IMG/VR virus record: IMGVR_UViG_3300025162_000010
Location: 1 to 49,203 of that record
Source: a virus
Strand: one strand, 5' to 3'
Length of the DNA: 49,203 nucleotides
Positions 48,828-49,203 of this stretch are shown here, one piece after another. Made by a program: the position numbers and the translations under genes. Numbering within the stretch: position 1 is the stretch's first letter; every line of letters starts with the position of its first letter. The notes under the pieces were generated by a model, which ran no database searches, had not been told where the DNA came from, and saw only the letters and a program-made list of their open reading frames with translations.

Positions 48828-49124
48828 ATGGACAAGAAAGCAATGATAAAGAAAGAACAGAAAGAAACGCCAGAAGAAGAAGCGGCTGAAAGCCCAGAAG
48901 AGCAAGCTGCGGAGAAAGCTGCTGGTGTGGAGCTACATTCATCTACAGATGAAGTGCCTGTCTCTGAAGAGTTTCAACGACATGCACATAAGTTGGTTGG
49001 AAAAGCAAATAGGCACCACCTTAGTCACCTGAGAAGTAAAATTAGTAACAGAGAAGATGAGCTCAGCAAAGGTGAAGAAGAAGAAGAAGAAAAGTTTACA
49101 GTTCCTTCCGACCTAGGCATTTAA
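48828..49124 (+). CDS. Small acidic protein with scaffold-like C-terminal tail
   Basis: This 98-residue protein is Glu/Ala/Lys-rich and helical, with EEEEEE just before the end. Its last residues KFTVPSDLGI mirror the scaffold's KFVIDPSLGI. It precedes the portal gene across the circle join. I infer a procapsid-associated protein (an assembly cargo or a head-completion factor), because scaffolds bind coat through the C-terminal tail. Confidence 0.6.
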   Translation: MDKKAMIKKEQKETPEEEAAESPEEQAAEKAAGVELHSSTDEVPVSEEFQRHAHKLVGKANRHHLSHLRSKISNREDELSKGEEEEEEKFTVPSDLGI

Positions 49125-49203
49125 CAATAACACTCTATGTCACCATTAAGCAATTCTAACAGCGACTACATCAACACAGTTGATTACAAGAAACTTGAGC
49201 ACA
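49077..49203. repeat. Terminal direct repeat, right copy
   Basis: Identical to bases 1-127. It begins one GAA unit inside the Glu-codon run of the preceding gene and ends within the portal gene, so the portal sequence here duplicates 61-127 and is not a second gene. Confidence 0.93.

Overview
The window is the closed genome of a tailed phage, most likely a podovirus. The first 127 bases recur exactly as the last 127, the usual trace of a circular contig, so the unique genome is about 49,076 bp. I recognise no integrase, lysogeny repressor, tRNA, rRNA or CRISPR array, so the lifestyle looks virulent. The host cannot be named with confidence. Three secreted phage proteins have signal peptides that would be cleaved just before Gln, and many gene starts lack a Shine-Dalgarno sequence. 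Both are known Bacteroidota habits, so a Gram-negative host of that kind, possessing sigma-54, is my best guess.

Layout. Plus strand, 45,043 through the circle join to 24,402: small orphan genes, a methyltransferase-like protein, terminase small and large subunits, portal, scaffold, major capsid protein, a block of exported collagen-like and adhesin-like proteins, a holin-like gene and a lipoprotein, tail fibre, adaptor and tail tube proteins, and ejection proteins ending with a 1,633-residue giant. Minus strand, 33,394 down to 24,408: replication and recombination (zinc-ribbon protein, PD-(D/E)XK nuclease, dNMP kinase, Sak4-like ATPase, ssDNA-binding candidate, a family A DNA polymerase split into exonuclease and polymerase genes, and a primase/helicase-like ATPase). 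Minus strand, 39,835 down to 33,421: SF2 helicase, DNA ligase, small proteins, and finally a sigma-54 activator. Minus strand, 43,103 down to 39,862: two small genes, four tandem alanine-rich Imm-5-like paralogs and a small lysozyme-like protein. A gene with its own terminator (43,703-44,110) and a 0.96-kb control region (44,111-45,074) complete the circle.

The main result is a candidate phage-run sigma-54 circuit. The gene at 33,421-34,305 encodes a bare AAA+ sigma-54 activator: Walker A, a GSFTGA version of the GAFTGA loop, Walker B, sensor I, arginine finger and sensor II, with no receiver domain and no C-terminal HTH. Five noncoding sites read TGGCAY-N5-WTGCTAT, with the exact GG-N10-GC spacing of sigma-54 promoters: 3420-3436 (+), before the major capsid gene; 33378-33394 (-), before the replication operon; 39819-39835 (-), before the helicase/ligase/activator block; 43087-43103 (-), before the paralog operon; and 45043-45059 (+), before the terminase/portal operon. 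All five lie in the roughly 6% of the genome that is noncoding, and each heads a transcription unit. The inference is that this phage transcribes most or all of its genes through host sigma-54, opened by its own activator, which sits in one of the units it would activate.

Other points of interest: two long structured noncoding stretches on the minus strand (about 400 and 540 nt) that share a short core; a terminator placed between a sigma-54-type promoter and the capsid gene; a matching C-terminal tail on the scaffold and a small protein; and a base-composition switch inside a collagen-like fibre gene.
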